From contig CAZXIX010000026.1 of the NCBI GenBank assembly GCA_964640855.1, positions 1 to 43,357 of the forward strand: a stretch of 43,357 bases of DNA, read 5' to 3'. The notes beneath the pieces were generated by a model. It had not been told where the DNA came from, did not search any database, and saw nothing but the letters and a program-made list of their open reading frames with translations. Positions 42,601-43,357 of this stretch are shown here, piece by piece. The first letter of the stretch is position 1. Every line of letters starts with the position of its first letter. The position numbers and the translations under genes were made by a program. Source of the stretch: JAJDFU01 sp964640855 (GTDB taxonomy: Bacteria > Bacteroidota > Bacteroidia > Chitinophagales > Saprospiraceae).

Positions 42601-43098
42601 ATTCGCCGGTACATCCCGATCTTCAATCAGCCCCAGCAAGGTCAGGCTGCCTGCCAGGGAGGCACTCTTGTTGTTCAGGTATTCGACGATCGTATAGTGA
42701 AGGATCTTTTCGGCAAGATCTCCGGCAAAGGAGCTCAATTCCGCTGCCTCGGCCGCGCTGAGCGAACTGCCCAGGCCATCCAGGGTTTGACCCAGCGTTT
42801 TCAGCGATTGGATCAGATCGACCAATAACTGGATGAGGTCGCTGCCCGCCTGCACGAGGGCATTTTGATCCCCGGCATCTATGGCGTCGGTGATCTCCTG
42901 GATCAAGGGTAGGATATCCTCGATGATGTCTTTAGATCCCTGAAAAGCCTGGGTCAGGGCTTGTTGCTGGGTTAGGCTGGGAGGCAGATTTATGCCCAGG
43001 CGGACCAACATGTCAGGCCGCAAAAGCTCGGCAATGGGTTCGAAAGCCCGGGCGAGCTCTCTTCCGATCAGTTCAAGGGTTCCGGGTGCTTGAGGCAT
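39658..43098 (-). CDS. Giant-operon protein E, DUF6603-like beta-rich protein (1146 residues)
   Basis: Residues ~1-150 are helical and rich in Leu, Gln and Ala (LIQEITDAIDAG; LIQLLVDLIQSLKTLGQTL). From ~160 to ~890 the chain is almost all short amphipathic beta strands separated by Gly/Pro/Asp turns, e.g. LSLDAGVIKGGGYLFLDFD, FSLLIIITVEFGTGIQLGFG and FQFDPFFFNFSLSVSLSVK, ending in GFLEGPTPWHIKGKGKISLL near residue 850. This matches what I recall of DUF6603, a large domain of unknown function. The C-terminal ~250 residues are more polar. There is no signal peptide, so the very hydrophobic strands suggest a large internal beta groove or solenoid rather than an outer-membrane barrel; this is inference. 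Gene D follows one base later. Confidence 0.85.
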   Translation of the reverse strand: MPQAPGTLELIGRELARAFEPIAELLRPDMLVRLGINLPPSLTQQQALTQAFQGSKDIIEDILPLIQEITDAIDAGDQNALVQAGSDLIQLLVDLIQSLKTLGQTLDGLGSSLSAAEAAELSSFAGDLAEKILHYTIVEYLNNKSASLAGSLTLLGLIEDRDVPANPGQELSVPYRLREVRLDNLVPLLLDTENYFRDLYQWGGNSFDGSVLFEKLGPFLTRLGVLNDLIPQGSQPPILEAYLFKLQANTSSPPGLDIRLRVPANFDYDQEFDLIPPWKALIGTSGTFASGVEGTINPSGEVEMTPPVGELSFEVESSLVANYPDRPMIFIGTADGSRLEAGTIRGGIGVVGVWNSATGKAEVSPNFSFAIEDGKLKIDASQGDGFLNSILSGLNLESSFSLAGTWSPTNGLQLSGSAGIELYLPVHLSLGPVEFQGIYLIGVVGGDTPFRLDVATQIKANLGPLQAVVERMGVSVPIDFPPGGDGNLGPLDLGFAFKPPNGIGLSLDAGVIKGGGYLFLDFDREEYAGALELVFSEWIALKAIGLITTRMPDGSKGFSLLIIITVEFGTGIQLGFGFTLIGVGGILGLNRTVNMQPLTDGIRTGAIESVMFPQDVIANAPQIISDLRQFFPPFEDQFLVGPMAKIGWGTPTLVSVSLGIIVEFPNVAITILGVVKVALPDENADILRLQVNFIGRFEPENSLLWFYAELFDSRILFITLEGGFGLLINWGDQANFVISAGGFHPAYPVPPLPFPEPPRIAVSLLNESFARIRIEGYFAVTSNSVQFGARVEVFFGLSEFNIDGHFGFDALFQFDPFFFNFSLSVSLSVKVFGIGLFSVGFSGFLEGPTPWHIKGKGKISLLLFDIKVPFEEIWGENRNTELPPIEVFPLIESEFQKTSNWQAVLPAGSQTLVSLRQLGESEEDALVLHPVGYLQISQQKIPLEFLLELIGNQEPSDVNRLSVSQSGGWAKLDDVEQQFAMGQFKKLDGSKKLSTPAFEWQKSGLKVSADGAQLRTSQAVVQEVRYETIIIDNNYKRHVIRFYHFYRPGLTSLYSGLFQHYLKGGAVGKSVLSQQHKKQFAPLEGKIEVNTHQYSVAFTSDNKPFHTDTTQFSSQSGAEEYLQRRIQEDPNLAEQLHVLPNTEVNF

Positions 43099-43109
43099 GG
43101 GAATAGGGA

Positions 43110-43357
43110 TTAGGCTGTCGGTTGTTGATGGGGAGGCTCAGACTGCCGTCGCAGGATGTCGATCAGATCGTCCAGACTTTGACCTTCCTGGATCAGGCTT
43201 AGTACATATCGATACCGGTCAATTTTGTGGTGAAGCGTCTCGCTTCCGTAGCGGGTCAGTCCATTCAGGATCTCGTGGGCTTTTCCCAATAGACTTTCGT
43301 CTCCCATCCGCAAGGGTATAGGCTGGTTGGGACGAACGGCCGTATCGAAAGCCAGGT
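43110..43357 (-). CDS. Giant-operon protein F, C-terminal fragment cut by window end
   Basis: 81 codons plus two bases, open through the window edge, so the gene starts beyond it; the TTG at 43313 is not a start. The end is helical and charged: ESLLGKAHEILNGLTRYGSE, HHKIDRYRYVLSLIQEG, SLDDLIDILRRQ. It lies 11 bases before gene E and is the earliest visible member of the operon. Too short to name a family. Confidence 0.7.
   Translation of the reverse strand, partial: LAFDTAVRPNQPIPLRMGDESLLGKAHEILNGLTRYGSETLHHKIDRYRYVLSLIQEGQSLDDLIDILRRQSEPPHQQPTA

Noticed and set aside
28322..43357. Polyketide or nonribosomal synthetase cluster
   Set aside because: Proteins are large, but no ketosynthase, acyl carrier, adenylation or condensation motif is visible.
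28322..43357. Phage or prophage
   Set aside because: No terminase, portal, capsid, integrase or tail motif in the visible genes.

Overview
The window looks like a chromosomal piece of a Bacteroidota bacterium, probably from the Saprospiria (Lewinella-like) side of the phylum. Evidence for the phylum: the promoter -7 motif TAnnTTTG lies just upstream of at least six genes; ribosome-binding sites are weak or absent; and the gene families (PD40/OmpA lipoprotein-like envelope protein, M56-TonB fusion next to a BlaI repressor, DUF5777-type barrel, one-gene GcvP, fused KorA) are typical. The placement within the phylum is inference. Two runs of exactly 10 N (20610-20619 and 37652-37661) are scaffold gaps of unknown true length, so the piece is probably from a metagenome or draft assembly. 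Three genes are certainly cut and a fourth probably cut by these gaps, and two more by the window ends.

Left part (1-16.6 kb): the 3' end of an AddB-type PD-(D/E)XK nuclease; a korAB operon for a 2-oxoacid:ferredoxin oxidoreductase; a MOSC protein and two small membrane proteins; the heptose epimerase hldD; a secreted caspase-like protein; a recent tandem pair of Uma2-family nucleases; gcvP; and a blaI-blaR1-like sensor/repressor pair in which the M56 gene carries a one-base frameshift in a T7/A7 tract.

Middle (16.8-27.3 kb): an OmpA/PD40 envelope protein, then an electron-transfer region. Read right to left it holds a hexaheme lipoprotein cytochrome with a collagen-like stalk, a CX4CH cytochrome-like lipoprotein, a DUF5777-like beta-barrel, a tiny Tat-exported protein, a Tat-exported four-cluster ferredoxin and an NrfD-type quinone-linked membrane subunit. 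A perfect TGTGA-N6-TCACA (Crp/Fnr-type) box lies upstream of the first gene. Past the gap are a carboxypeptidase-regulatory-like membrane protein and a monoheme cytochrome c. Inserted on the other strand is the first 81 codons of a nickel carbon-monoxide dehydrogenase (CooS), with the B- and D-cluster cysteines in exact spacing, running into the gap. An acetoacetyl-CoA thiolase follows.

Right part (27.6-43.4 kb): an initiator tRNA-fMet followed by two relic copies of its 3' end plus terminator, among many small palindromes, and then one long leftward operon of at least six genes that fills the rest of the window. Its proteins are very large (1146, >=665, >=581, 1902 and 621 residues), have no signal peptides, and are tightly coupled (8-bp overlap, 1-, 11- and 17-bp spacings). 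Only one (the DUF6603-like 1146-residue beta-rich protein) resembles a named domain family, and that family has no known function. I recognise no enzyme, sheath, tube or baseplate motif. This operon is the best candidate for an undescribed multi-protein system in the window.
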